Assembly: GCA_037013495.1 (NCBI GenBank)
Contig: CM072806.1
Coordinates: forward strand, 1,178,001 to 1,242,000
Length of the DNA: 64,000 nt
Origin: Hippophae tibetana
Taxonomy: Eukaryota; Streptophyta; Magnoliopsida; Rosales; Elaeagnaceae
Reading direction: 5' to 3'
This document shows, piece after piece, positions 48,439 through 59,480 of the stretch (position 1 is the first letter of the stretch; every line of letters starts with the position of its first letter). The notes under the pieces were generated by a model. That model ran no database searches and was not told the origin of the DNA. It saw nothing but the letters and a program-made list of their open reading frames with translations. Both the position numbers and the translations under genes were made by a program.

Positions 48439-49742
48439 ATGGCTGCTTCAAATCTTCATTTTCTTCTTCATTTCTGCTTCTTTTTCTACCTTTTCACTTC
48501 ATTACATGGTCATAGATCTAACCCAGAAGATGCTTTGCTTATTATTCCAGTCACAAAAGATTATTCAACTCTCCAATATGTGACAAACCTCCATTTTGGC
48601 TCTTCCCATACACCCATCAAACTTGTTGTTGATCTTGGAGGTCCATTGATCTGGATGAATTGTGGTTCAGATCACATCTCGTCGTCTAGGTCTGTAATTA
48701 CAAGTGGGTCAATTCAATGCTTAACGGCAAAGCCAAACCCACTTGAACTTGGAACCAACAACTTTCATTTTTCTACTTCTAAGACTGAAAATGAAAAAAG
48801 GTGCAAAATTTTATCAGAAAACAGAATTACAAAAATGGGTAAGCAAGGGGAGCTTGTGGAAGACTTTGTAGCCTTTGAATTCGCAAAAGGATCAAAACTC
48901 AGGTCAGTTTATGAAAATTTCTTGTTTTCTTGTACACCCGTTTCCTATCGAATGGTCTAGCAAGTGGTGCTTCAGGAATGTTAGCGTTTGGAAGGACTCG
49001 CATTGCTCTGCCTTCTCAAATTTCTTCAGTTTTCAGTTCTAAATTGCAATTCTCTCTCTGCCTATCATCAACAAATGGGGTTGTGTTGTTTGAAAAGGGG
49101 CATTTTGATTCTTATTTTGGTACTGAAATTTCAAGGTCCCTAATCTACACGCCATTCATTACTAGCCCAGATGATTCAAAACATGGTTACTTCATCAATT
49201 TACAGTCAATCATGATCAATGGTAAGAGATTATCACTTAATATGTCAAGATCTTCTTCCATGCATAAAGAAGGTCTAAGATGGATAAAGTTAAGCACTGT
49301 AGTTCCTTATACTACTATGGAAAGCTCAATATATGAAATATTTGTTAAAGCTTATGAGATGGCTGCTATGTCTATGAATATGAAAAAGGTGAAATCTTTT
49401 GCACCTTTTGGGTTATGTTATAGCTCAAAATATACCAACAGTACTATGCTTGGTCTAGATGTGCCAGTTATTGAATTGGTTCTGCAAAGTAAGCTAGTGA
49501 GATGGAGAATAGATGGTAGGAATTCAATGGTGAAAGCGGACAAAGATGTAATTTGTTTGGGGTTCTTGGATGGTGGTTTGAACACTAATACTAAAATTGT
49601 GTTAGGGGGTCATCAGTTGGAAGATGTTCTTCTTCAGTTTGACGTGGGTTCCTCTATGCTTGGGTTTAGTCAGTCTCTGTTAAAGAGTGGCAGAAGTTGT
49701 TCTGATTTTCATTTGGAGACTATGCCTACAAACGCATCTTGA
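48439..49742 (+). CDS. EDGP/GIP/basic 7S globulin-like protein (inactive aspartic protease fold), one frameshift
   Basis: The gene is intronless. Two frames (48439-48960 and about 48930-49742) join in family order if one base is missing at about 48937-48945, just after FLFSC. The span is 1304 nt; one more base gives 434 residues, the usual family length. Residues 1-24 are a signal peptide, so the product is secreted. The first active-site motif is DLGG (65-68) instead of DTG and the second is STVVPYT, with Ser for Asp, so no protease activity is expected. Relatives bind and inhibit microbial xylanases or xyloglucan-specific glucanases, or are seed and wound proteins of the cell wall. The region after residue 75 is shorter than in relatives and the Cys count looks reduced. 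The frameshift may be a true lesion or a base error. Confidence 0.82.
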
Positions 49743-49991
49743 GTGTAATTTTGTTTGTGTTTTGTTATTTTATACTGGACCCTTTTTAGACTTGAGGTTC
49801 GATATAAGTTTGGGAGGCAGAGTTTAAGGAATGAGAACTGTTTATTTTGGTTATATTGCTATGCTGTAGTTCGAGGTAAGTGTTATACGGTATCCTTGAG
49901 AAATTTTTTGTCTCATGTTTGAGAAAATATGCTTACCAAGTATGAAAATGATTTAACAAATGCTATATAAAACTTTACATGTATTAGTTTT
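49743..49991 (+). other. 3' flank of the EDGP-like gene
   Basis: A T-rich 249-bp flank ending at the Copia LTR. No canonical AATAAA is seen close to the stop, only T-rich phrases, so the polyadenylation site is not assigned. Confidence 0.4.
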
Positions 49992-50492
49992 TGTTGAATA
50001 TTAGCTCTAAAAGTAATAAATTAATAGTATAATTTAGAAAAATTAGTAGTATAATTTAGAAAAATTAGTAGTATAATTTAGAAAAATTAGTAGCCTAATT
50101 TGTGGCATGATTTAAGGAAATTAATGCCTCTAATTTAAGGTTTAAATTATGTCACAATTTTAGAAAAGAGAGTCTTGCTTCATCTATAAATAGGAAAGAG
50201 TTCATGCATTTTAAAACAAGTCAAAAATCGAAAAAAAAACAAAAAGAGCATAAAAAAACTCAAATAGAGAAAATACTCGTGAGTTTGAGAGTTTTATTTG
50301 AGTCTGAGGAAACACTTAAGAGATATTATTAGTACGAAAATCTGTATCTATATTCTATATATTTCCTACTCAGTTCAATAATATCTGCTATCTCCCGTGG
50401 ACTTAGGCAAATTACCGAATCACGTAAATTCTGTGTCATTTTATCGTTTTGATATATTCATATACCATTATTTATTGCTTCTGTGCACAACA
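49992..50492 (+). repeat. 5' LTR of the Tork/Tnt1-like Copia element
   Basis: 501 bp. TATA box CTATAAATAG at 50184-50193. Three 22-bp tandem units plus a partial fourth (50019-50101) make it longer than the 3' LTR. Confidence 0.9.
50019..50101 (+). repeat. 22-bp tandem repeat in the 5' LTR
   Basis: Units AATTARTAGTATAATTTAGA plus AA at 50019-50040, 50041-50062 and 50063-50084, then a partial copy. The 3' LTR has only about one unit, so the array arose after insertion or was lost in the other LTR. Confidence 0.85.
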
Positions 50493-50495
50493 AAT

Positions 50496-50509
50496 TGGTA
50501 TCAGAGCCA
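50496..50509 (+). promoter_or_regulatory. primer binding site, initiator tRNA-Met type
   Basis: TGGTATCAGAGCCA, the standard plant Copia primer site complementary to the 3' end of initiator tRNA-Met. Confidence 0.9.
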
Positions 50510-50894
50510 AATATACTAGTATTATATATCAAATCAAAGCTCTCGACGAGACGAACACAATGGTGAAAGAATCGCTCCAATCAGAAGTTAGAATCACCGC
50601 CAGAAGTTGCCGGAGTCAACTCAATCACTAGTGATATTTGGCCCGAGTTGGTCCATTTTTCATTCGTTTTCAACTGAGTTGGATCTATTCCCAGCTAATT
50701 GGACCATTCTGGATTCAACTGTGAACTCAATTTTTTCAAATAAGGTATAAAATTTGGAAAAGTACTGTTTTAAGTTGTAATTGCAAAATTTTTGTTATCT
50801 GTTTGTACTTATGACTGATAAAAAAGATATTGAAGAAGGTGAACAAGCAAACCATAGAATTTATGGCAAACCAAGTTGTTCAACTTGAATAACT

Positions 50895-53800
50895 ATGTTG
50901 TCCAACGCAAAGTTTGAGATGGAGAAATTTGACGACACCAATAACTTTGGCATGTGGCGATGTGAAGTATTAGATCTATTGTTTCGAGAAGGATCTAATA
51001 TAGCCTTAGAGACCAGGCCATGAGATTATTCAAATGAAGATTGGAATTATATCAACTGACAAGCTTGTGATACAATTCGATTGTGCTTAGGAAAATATTA
51101 GAAGTACTTTGTCATGAAAGAGAATATAGCTGTAGTTCTTTGGAAGAAACTAAAGGACAAGTACATGACGAAAACTATTGAGAACAGACTACTTGAAGAA
51201 GGAACTTTTTCATTTCCAGTATAAGAAAGGTACCCCTATGATTAAGCACTTAGATAATTTCAATAAATTTTTAGCCGATCTGCAAAATTTAGATGTCGAA
51301 ATTATCGATGAAGATAAAGCTTTGTTGTGGCCGAATTCATTACCTGAGAGCTATAAGCATTTAACCACAACCCTGTTATATGGAAAAGATGAGGTTAAGT
51401 TCGTAGATATTTCAAATGCTTTGGTAAATAACGAGTACCTAAAAAAGGATCAATATGATCATAGAGACTCAATATCAAAAGCAATGACAACAGCCAAAGG
51501 TAGGACAAACAACAAAAAATATAGTGGATCAAATAATAGGGGGCGATTCAGATCAAAATCTAGAGAAGACTCATCCAAAAGACGTCCTACGATAGACGAG
51601 TGTGCCTATTGTCACCAGAAAAGGCACTGGAAGAAAGATTGCCCAAACAAGGACAAGTCAAATACAAATGTTGCACAAAAGGCCGATGAAGATGAAGAAT
51701 CAACCTTTTCAGTTTCATCATCAGAAACCTACTCAGATAAGTGGATCCTTGATTCTGGATGTTCTTATCATATGTGTCCAAACAGACATTGGTTTTCGAG
51801 TTTTGAAGAGCTCGATGGAGAAGTTGTGCTTATGGGCAACGACAATGCCTGTCAGACAAAAGAGATCAGAACAGTACGACTAAAGATGCACGATGGTACA
51901 ATCAGACGACTTACAAATGTAAGGTATATTCCTAACCTAAAAAAAAACCTTATTTCTTTAGGTGTTCTAGATTCTGATGGTTACAAGGTAACATTGAAAA
52001 ATGGAGTCTTGAAAGTTGTACGAGGTGCATTTGTAACGATGAAGGATACAGGAAGAGCAGCTGTCTCAAGTAGTTCTGAAGAAAAGATGAATGATTCTTC
52101 TCGCCTGTGGCACATGCGCTTAGGGTATGTCGGTGAAAAGGCTTTGCAAGGCTTAATGAAACAAGGTATTTTGAAAGGTGTCAAGACTAGAAAGTTTGAT
52201 TTCTACGACCATTGTGTACTGGGAAAACAAACAAGAGTCTAGTTCGGCACTGCTATTCATCGTACTAAAGGATCTCTTGAATATATTCACACTGATGTCT
52301 GGGGGCCTTCAAAGAATGCTTCACTTGGAGGTAAACGCTGGTTTGTGACTTTTATTGACGATTTCTAGATATGTCTGGATATACAGCATGAGTCACAAAG
52401 ATGAAGTTCTGGATATCTTTCTTAAATGGAAGAAAATGATCGAGACTCAAACAGGCAGGAAAATTAAGAGGCTCAGATATGATAATAGTGGCGAGTACAA
52501 ATCAGATCTCTTCTTCAAAGTTTGTCAAGATGAAGGGATAATCCGACATTTTTTTGTTCCTCGTACACCATAGTAGAATGAAGTTGCAGAACGAATGAAT
52601 CGTACTTTGGTTGAGAAAGTTCGATGTATGCTATCTCAATCCAAATTGAGCAAGACATTTTGGACTGAGGCTTTGTCATATGCAACTCATATAGTCAACA
52701 GACTTCCTACGACTGCATTAGATGGGAAAACTCCTAAAGATGTATGGTCTGGACAACCTGCTTCTGATTATGATTCATTGTGAATATTTGGATGTCCTGC
52801 ATATTTTCATGTTAGTGAATCCAAATTGGATCCTAGAGCAAAGAAAGTTGTTTTCTTGGGCTTTAAGGAAGGAGTTAAATGATTTCGACTTTAGTGTAGT
52901 GAATCCAAGAAGATCGTCTTAAGCTGAGATGTCACATTCGATGAGTCTGTTATGTTGAGACAGAAAAATTCAGAGAAAGAGAATGAAAGTCCAAATACTC
53001 TTTCTAAGGTGATGCTTGAGACTTCGAAAGATCCAGAAAAGATTACACCGAATACCGATCGTGGTGAGGATGAAATTGATGATCAAGAAGAGATCTCAGT
53101 TGAGGTGGAGGTTCTCTTACCATCACCACTGATCAATCAACAACCAGAATCTATTGACATTACTCGACCAAGAATGGAGATTAGAAAGCCTACCAGATAC
53201 ACAGACATGGTAGCATTCACACTTCCAGTAATTGATGATGATGTCCCATGCACTTACAAAGAAGCCGTGTAGAGAGTTGATAGTATGAAGTGGAAGATGA
53301 CAATGGATGAAGAGATGAAGTCTCTACACCAGAATCAGACTTGGGAGTTGGTTCAACTTCCCAAAGGAAAGAAAACTATTGGCTGCAAATGGGTCTATGC
53401 CAAGAAGGAAGGTGTTCCTGGTAAAGACAACATAAGATACAAAGCCAGATTGGTAGCAAAAGGTTATGCTCAGAAAGAAGGAATAGACTACAATGAGTTA
53501 TTCTCACATGTTGTTAAGCATTCATCTATTTGGATACTATTGGCTTTGGTAGCACAGTTTGATCTCGAGTTAGCTCAACATTACAGTCAATTGTAGCTTT
53601 GTCTACTACAGAGGTAGAGTATATGGCTGTAACAAAAGCATTCAAAGAAACTATCTGGCTTCTCGAGTTGACCAAGGATTTGGGTATTATTCAGAAGAAC
53701 GTGGAGGTTTTCTACGATAGCCAGAATGCCATTTGTTTGGCAAAAAACCAAGTTCATCATGGTCGCACCAAGCATATCGATGTTCGATTTCATTTTGTTC

Positions 53801-53932
53801 GTGAAATCGTCGATGAAGGGAATGTTATACTCTAGAAAGTCGAAAATGTAGATAACCCTAAAAATATGCTTACAAAGGTGGTTACATGGATCAAGTTTCA
53901 ACACTATTTAAACTTGATCAACATCTCTTGAG
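50895..53932 (+). pseudogene. Copia gag-pol relic (Tork/Tnt1-like)
   Basis: Gag begins at the ATG at 50895 (FEMEKFDDTNNFGMWR) and shifts frame near 51175. The CCHC knuckle CAYCHQKRHWKKDC is at 51601-51642, the protease motif ILDSGCSYHMC at about 51745-51777, and GAG-pre-integrase LWHMRLGYVG at about 52108. Integrase pieces run from about 52240 to 52790, with stops at 52240 and 52572. The RT start (TIGCKWVYAKKEGVPGKDN) is present, but at about 53575-53590 the text jumps from FDLELAQ to TLQSIVALSTTEVEYM of RNase H. The RT core, including the YVDD site, is gone. RNase H continues to the end of the frame. It cannot encode a working polymerase. Confidence 0.85.
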
Positions 53933-53993
53933 CTTAGAGGGGCTAGGGCGCATTTGGAGGTATCGTTATGAACTTTTTTGCCAAAGTGAAGAT

Positions 53994-54416
53994 TGTTGAA
54001 TATTGGCTCTAAAAGTGACAAATTAGTGACATAATTTAGGGAAATTAGTGGCCTAATTTAAGGTTTAAATTATGACACAATTTAGGAAAAAAGAGTCTTG
54101 CTTCATCTATAAATAGGGAAGAGTTCATGCATTGAAGAACAAGACAAAAATCAGAAAAAATCAGAGAGAGCATAAGTAAACTCAAAAAGAGAAAATACTT
54201 GTGAGTTTGAGAGTTTTCTGTGAGTTTGGGGAAACACTTGAGAGATATTATTAGTGAGGAAATCTGTATCTATATTCTGTATATTTCTTACTTAGTTCAA
54301 TAATATCTACTGTCTCCCGTGAACCTAGACGAATTATCGAACTACGTAAATTCTATGTATCATTTTATCACTTTGATATATTCATATACCGTTATTTATT
54401 ACTTTCGTGCACAACA
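53994..54416 (+). repeat. 3' LTR of the Tork/Tnt1-like Copia element
   Basis: 423 bp. TATA box CTATAAATAG at 54107-54116. The purine-rich AAAGTGAAGAT before it is the likely polypurine tract. Confidence 0.9.
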
Positions 54417-54421
54417 GTTTT

Positions 54422-56530
54422 TACATGTATGACAAACAAAAAATAACCATATTTTTATTTAATTCTCAATTAATGAATTTCGAGATTAATTTTTTTATTC
54501 ATTATAATATCATTTTAATTATGTAAATATATAAATTTAAAATTTTCGTAGAAGAGAATCTAAATCAATCATGATTATACACTTAGTTAATTTGATTCCA
54601 CTCCTAATTATGTAAATATATAAACCCCTCATTTTCCAATGCAAGTAAATGAGAAAAGAAAGCTATATTTGTGTATATTTTGGTTTTGTAATTAGTTTAA
54701 CGGGAAGCTACTAGACCCAATAATGGGTGGGAAGGTAAGGACTAAGGAAGCAATAGTTTGTGTTGAAAATGATAAGCCTAATAACCCATTACATGGTAGC
54801 AAAACAATTGCTTACGATAAATAACAAGAATATCTTTAAAGTCTTGCTTAATTGCAAGTTTCAAAATAATATCAATAAAGTTCATTTTAATAATAATTGT
54901 TTAAAAAAATATTAAGCATAATGCTAAAATCTGATATTATTATTTAGATTAAAAAATTCATAAAAATCAATCATTAAAAGAAAAAAAATAAAAAATTATA
55001 AATTTACATAAAAAAAATTGATTAAATTTATAAAATAAAATAAAAATAAATGAAATCAGTATCTTCAAAATAGATCTAGGGGTTTTGTCTATAAAAACCA
55101 TCTTCACACAATAGTTTAAAAATGAGAATAAATGAGATTTTTTTAAAAAAAAATAGGCAAGATCTTACCTTAAACTTGAAGCAAAACTTTTAATCAATTT
55201 TATTTAAAAAAATATATATTAGTTACATTTTGTAAAACATAATTATTATAAACATAAAAAAAAATATTAACATCTTATAAATTTATAATTAATTTTAAAT
55301 ACATAAATTGTTTTTATCATATCATATATTAAAAAAATTATTTTACAATAAAATAAATATAAATTTATATATATATTGAAAATGATATGCTAAATATTTT
55401 GATATTTGGGTTAACTTTGGAGATGTTAATGATATTTACCCATTGTTTACATCTTTCTTTTTCTTGGTCAAAATCATGACATAGTTCATGACTAGTAATG
55501 TCAATGGGTTATCCTAACCAAACTGTATTTGACTTTTAGAGCAAATTGAATTAAACCGTTCTAGTAGTTTTTGGATCGATTTGGTTAGGTTGGGTTTTAC
55601 CCACAAGTCAATGACTTGAATAAGTATTTCATATTATAACACGTGTAATTAACTGTTTGCAATGTATACCCCGAATTGATCAGAGCGGGTTCAATGCAGG
55701 CATTGTATATATTATTAGATCTTGAAATTTTCAATACTATATATAAAAATTTAAATCACATTAAATAAATAAAAATATTATTTTAATTTAAAATAAAACA
55801 TATCTTGAACTTTATATATTTTATTTTAAAACTCATGAAAAATATCAAGCTAAACATAGTAAATAAAAAGATTTTTTAAGTGTAGCTTTCTAATAAATAT
55901 ATATCATCTTTATTTATTTATTACTTTTTTAGATAAAAATGCTTTCCTAACTTATTAGATAAAAAATAATAATTATGCACACACTAAATATAATTTCAAA
56001 GTTCAAAACTTTATTTAACCATGTTTTCCTATTTATTTTCTTTATGCACTTTGGGTTAAAGAGTTTTAAGGTAATAGATATCTAAAAATTCGTGTTTTTT
56101 TAATGAATTTATTTTCGTAAAAGTTTAAAAGATTTAATTTTACATTTTTTATTTTAAATATATTATAAAAATTAACCAAACAAAAAGTTTAAAAGAAAAT
56201 GTATGACTTCCTTTATTCCACAGTGTACTACTAGTAACATTGAATACAATAGCTAATGTTTGGCTACATATCTTGAATTTATTAGTTTCTTATTTAACAT
56301 AATACAATAGGGATACTACTATTAGTTTCCCCTTACATGTGTTTGACATTGAAATATGCTGGACATATTAAGTTATATTTATAAATTAAAAAAAAAATAT
56401 TTTTGATAAAAATTAATTTTATAATATTTTAATTCTCATAAAAACAAGTAATCACCGTTGTATTTGATAACAATTTATACTCATTGATTTTAAAAAATAA
56501 AAAAATCACTTAAATGTTGTTTAGTTGCCT
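54422..56530. other. gene-free AT-rich DNA between the two EDGP-like copies
   Basis: No 5' half of the second EDGP-like copy can be seen here, so that part is deleted or decayed beyond recognition. No other feature. Confidence 0.55.
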
Positions 56531-56816
56531 TAGTATATGCCCGCCCATGACAAAGACATGTCAAATTTGTTTCTCAAAATGCCACTAATTATCAAGCAAG
56601 TTGGAGTCACAGGACGAGCTGGGCAGACGAGCTGGGCAGACGACGAGCCTTCTGATGAATACTTTATAAGTATAAAGTCCATCAAAATAGATGAAAGAGA
56701 TTTTCCTCTAAATGCTTCTTTACTTTCAATTAGTGACAAAGATGGATTGCCATTTGGTGGGACAAAATTCAGCACCACAACTCCATACACAATTTTGCAT
56801 ACTTCTATCTATAAGG

Positions 56817-57049
56817 TGATAAAATGGTATTTCTCTATAATTCATGTATATTTCCTTATTCTTTCTATTCTCATTTCTATACAAGGGTTTTAACTATATG
56901 TATACAATGAAAACGAAAATTAAACAATAACCATAATTCCTGCACATTCATGTTTTATGGATCCATTAATAATTGTCTGCTCCATGTTTTGCTCCACTGA
57001 GCATTGGTGTATGCGTCTGTTGCAGCATGCACCACAACACACACCAACA
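56817..57049 (-). repeat. 3' LTR of the RE1-like Copia element
   Basis: 233 bp; partner of 62361-62594. Confidence 0.95.
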
Positions 57050-57056
57050 CTCCTCA

Positions 57057-57234
57057 TCAAGTTGGTGCATATATGTCTCTTATGCCCAACTTGTCAAGTG
57101 AGTTGTAAAAGTTCCTTGCAGACACAGATTTTGTGAGTATATCAGCCAATTGATCTTCTGATTTAACAAATGGAAGCTTAATAATCTTTTCTTCAAGATT
57201 CTGTTTGATAAAGTTCCGATCCACTTCAACGTGC

Positions 57235-57265
<31 letters not shown>

Positions 57266-57731
57266 AGATGGCAATGGCTGCTTTGTTATCACAAAATAAG
57301 TTCATTTCAGAGTTAAGAGCAACACCAATCTCCGTTAGAAGTTTTTTCAACCAAAGGAGCTCACATATTCTTTTGACCATTCCTCGAAATTCAGCTTCAG
57401 CACTAGATAAGGCAACTACCTTTTGCTTCTTACTCCTCCATGTAACAAGATTGCCCCTCACAAACGTAAAGTACCCAGCAGTAGATTTCCTATCCTTCAT
57501 ATTCCCTACCCAATCTGAATCTGTATATCCAAGGACTCCCAATTGACCATTCTTTGAAAACATAAGTCCTTTCCCAGGGGAGGATTTTAAATAACGAAGT
57601 ATTCGCATGACCGCATCCATATGGTCTTCACTTGGGTAGTGCATGAACTGACTCACGACACTCACAGCATAAGCAATATTAGGTCGAGTATGAGATAAAT
57701 ATATGAGTTTACCTACTAACCGTTGATATCT
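57057..57731 (-). pseudogene. Copia RT end and RNase H part
   Basis: In frame after the TAG. It reads RYQRLVGKLIYLSHTRPNIA and then RNase H with YTDSDWVG, SAEAEFRGMVKRICELLWLK and LFCDNKAAIAISHNPV, followed by the C-terminal DQLADILTKS. The normal stop is at 57057, a few bases from the polypurine tract. Confidence 0.9.
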
Positions 57732-59480
57732 CTATTTATCTGCTGGTACTTGGTCCACATATTCTCCGAGTTTATGATTTTGAACTATTGGAATATCGAC
57801 CGGTTTACAATCTAGTAGTCCTGCCTCTGCTAGTAGGTCCAGAGTATATTTCCTTTGGGAAAGACATATGCCTTGTTTTGATATTGTTACCTCAATACCT
57901 AAGAAGTATTTGAGCCCTCCCAAATTCTTCATTTCAAACTCATTTGACAGTTGTTCTTGAAGCTTAGAGATTTCTTCTTTATCATCCCCTGTAATGATCA
58001 TGTCGTCTACATAGACTATAAGGGCTGTTATCTTCCCTAATCGATGTTTTAGGAAAATAGTATGATCAGAGTTGCTTTGTTGGAACCCATATTTCTTCAT
58101 TGCTGAACTCAATCTACCAAACCATGCTCGAGGTGATTGTTTTAGTCCATACAATGCTCGTTGTAATCTACATGCAGTTTCTTTTCCTGATGTAACAGTA
58201 TATCCTGGTGGGATATCCATGTAAATATCTTCTTCAAGATCACCATGAAGGAAGGCATTTTTTACGTCAAGTTGGTGCAATGGCCAATCTAAATTTGCCG
58301 CAAGAGATAACAAGACTCTAACGGTTTTTAGTTTAGCGACAGGTGAGAAGGTTTCTTGATAATCTATCCCGTGTTTCTGTGTATATCCTTTTGCTACAAG
58401 TCTCGCCTTGTATCGATCAACTAACCCATCTGCTTTATACTTAATGGAGAAAATCCACTTGCATCCTACCATCTTCCTCCCTTGAGGTAACTCGCTTAAC
58501 ACCCATGTGTTATTCTTCTGCAATGCCTCAAATTCCTCTTTTATAGCTTGTGCCCATTTTGGATCAGATAAGGCTTCTTCAATGCTACTTGGAATTTGAC
58601 ACGAGGAGAGTGTTTGTGCAAATGCCCTTATAGGTTCTGATAACCTTTGAGTAGATACATAATTTGCTATTAGATACTTGGATTGTCGTTCTTCTCTTTC
58701 TGGAGAGTATCGATTTGGGGGTTTGCCTCGATTGTGTCTGAAAGGTAAAACATAACCAACAGATGTATCTATAGCATTAGTTTGTAAAGGTGTGATAGGA
58801 TAGCTTACCTCAGGAGTATTCTCAGCAGGAGGATCACTGGGTACTAGAGAGTGGAGGGGTACATCAACCACTTCATCTTCTGGAGATTCAATTACTACTT
58901 CAGCTTCAGTTCTTGGAAGTTCAAGCTCGGGTCTAGATACTGGCTCCTCCATATTATTGGCACGATCCGAGTATGTTGGACTAGTGTCTAATATGTCAAT
59001 ATCAAGCCAATTTCGTTCTTCACCATAACTCTTCTCCTGAAGAGTGTAATTGGATACCAGTGATGGGAAAAAAAATTCAGATTCAAGGAAAGTGACATCC
59101 ATGGTAATATAGGTTCTTTTAGCAATTGGATCATAGCATCGGTAACCCTTTTTTTGTACGCCATACCCCAAGAATACACATCGGACAGCACATAGATCCA
59201 ACTTAGTTCGTTGATTTTTATGGAGGTGGACAAAAGCAACACATCCAAAAATTTGGTGTGGAAGTATCAAAATAGTAGGCAAGGGAAGATGATCAGATAA
59301 CACCTTTAATGGAGTCTGAAATTGTAAGGTTTTTGTGGGCATACGATTCAGTAGATACACAGCTGTAATAACCGCATCATTCCAATATTTATTAGGCATA
59401 TGTGCACCGATTAGTAAGGCCCGAGCCGTTTCCAAAATATGCCGATTCTTCCTCTCCGCAGTCCCATTCTGTTGCGGGGT
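57732..59480 (-). pseudogene. Copia integrase end and reverse transcriptase part
   Basis: Continues in the same frame after the TAA: TPQQNGTAERKNRH holds the third catalytic residue (E) of integrase. RT starts near WAQAIKEEFEALQKNNTW and includes GCKWIFSIKYKADG, LDVKNAFLHGDLEEDIYM and the catalytic YVDDMIITGDD (about 57985-58013). All polymerase motifs are present. It ends at a TAG (57732-57734) after VPADK, again a single-codon stop, with the next part in frame. Confidence 0.9.

Larger units (their letters stand above)
49992..54416 (+). mobile_element. Ty1/Copia retrotransposon, Tork/Tnt1-like, internally deleted
   Basis: LTRs start TGTTGAATATT and end CACAACA, with a perfect 5-bp target duplication GTTTT (49987-49991 and 54417-54421). 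The primer site TGGTATCAGAGCCA (50496-50509) is three bases inside the 5' LTR. The interior follows the Copia order gag, protease, integrase, RT, RNase H on the + strand, but the central RT is missing and frames are broken many times. The LTRs differ by about 40 substitutions over the last 300 bp by eye count, so this insertion is clearly older than the Copia element at 56.8-62.6 kb. It sits 249 bp after the EDGP-like gene. Confidence 0.9.

Noticed and set aside
50496..50509. TGGTATCAGAGCCA as part of a tRNA gene
   Set aside because: It is a retrotransposon primer site next to an LTR; there is no cloverleaf around it. The same applies at 62349-62360 and 25424-25435.
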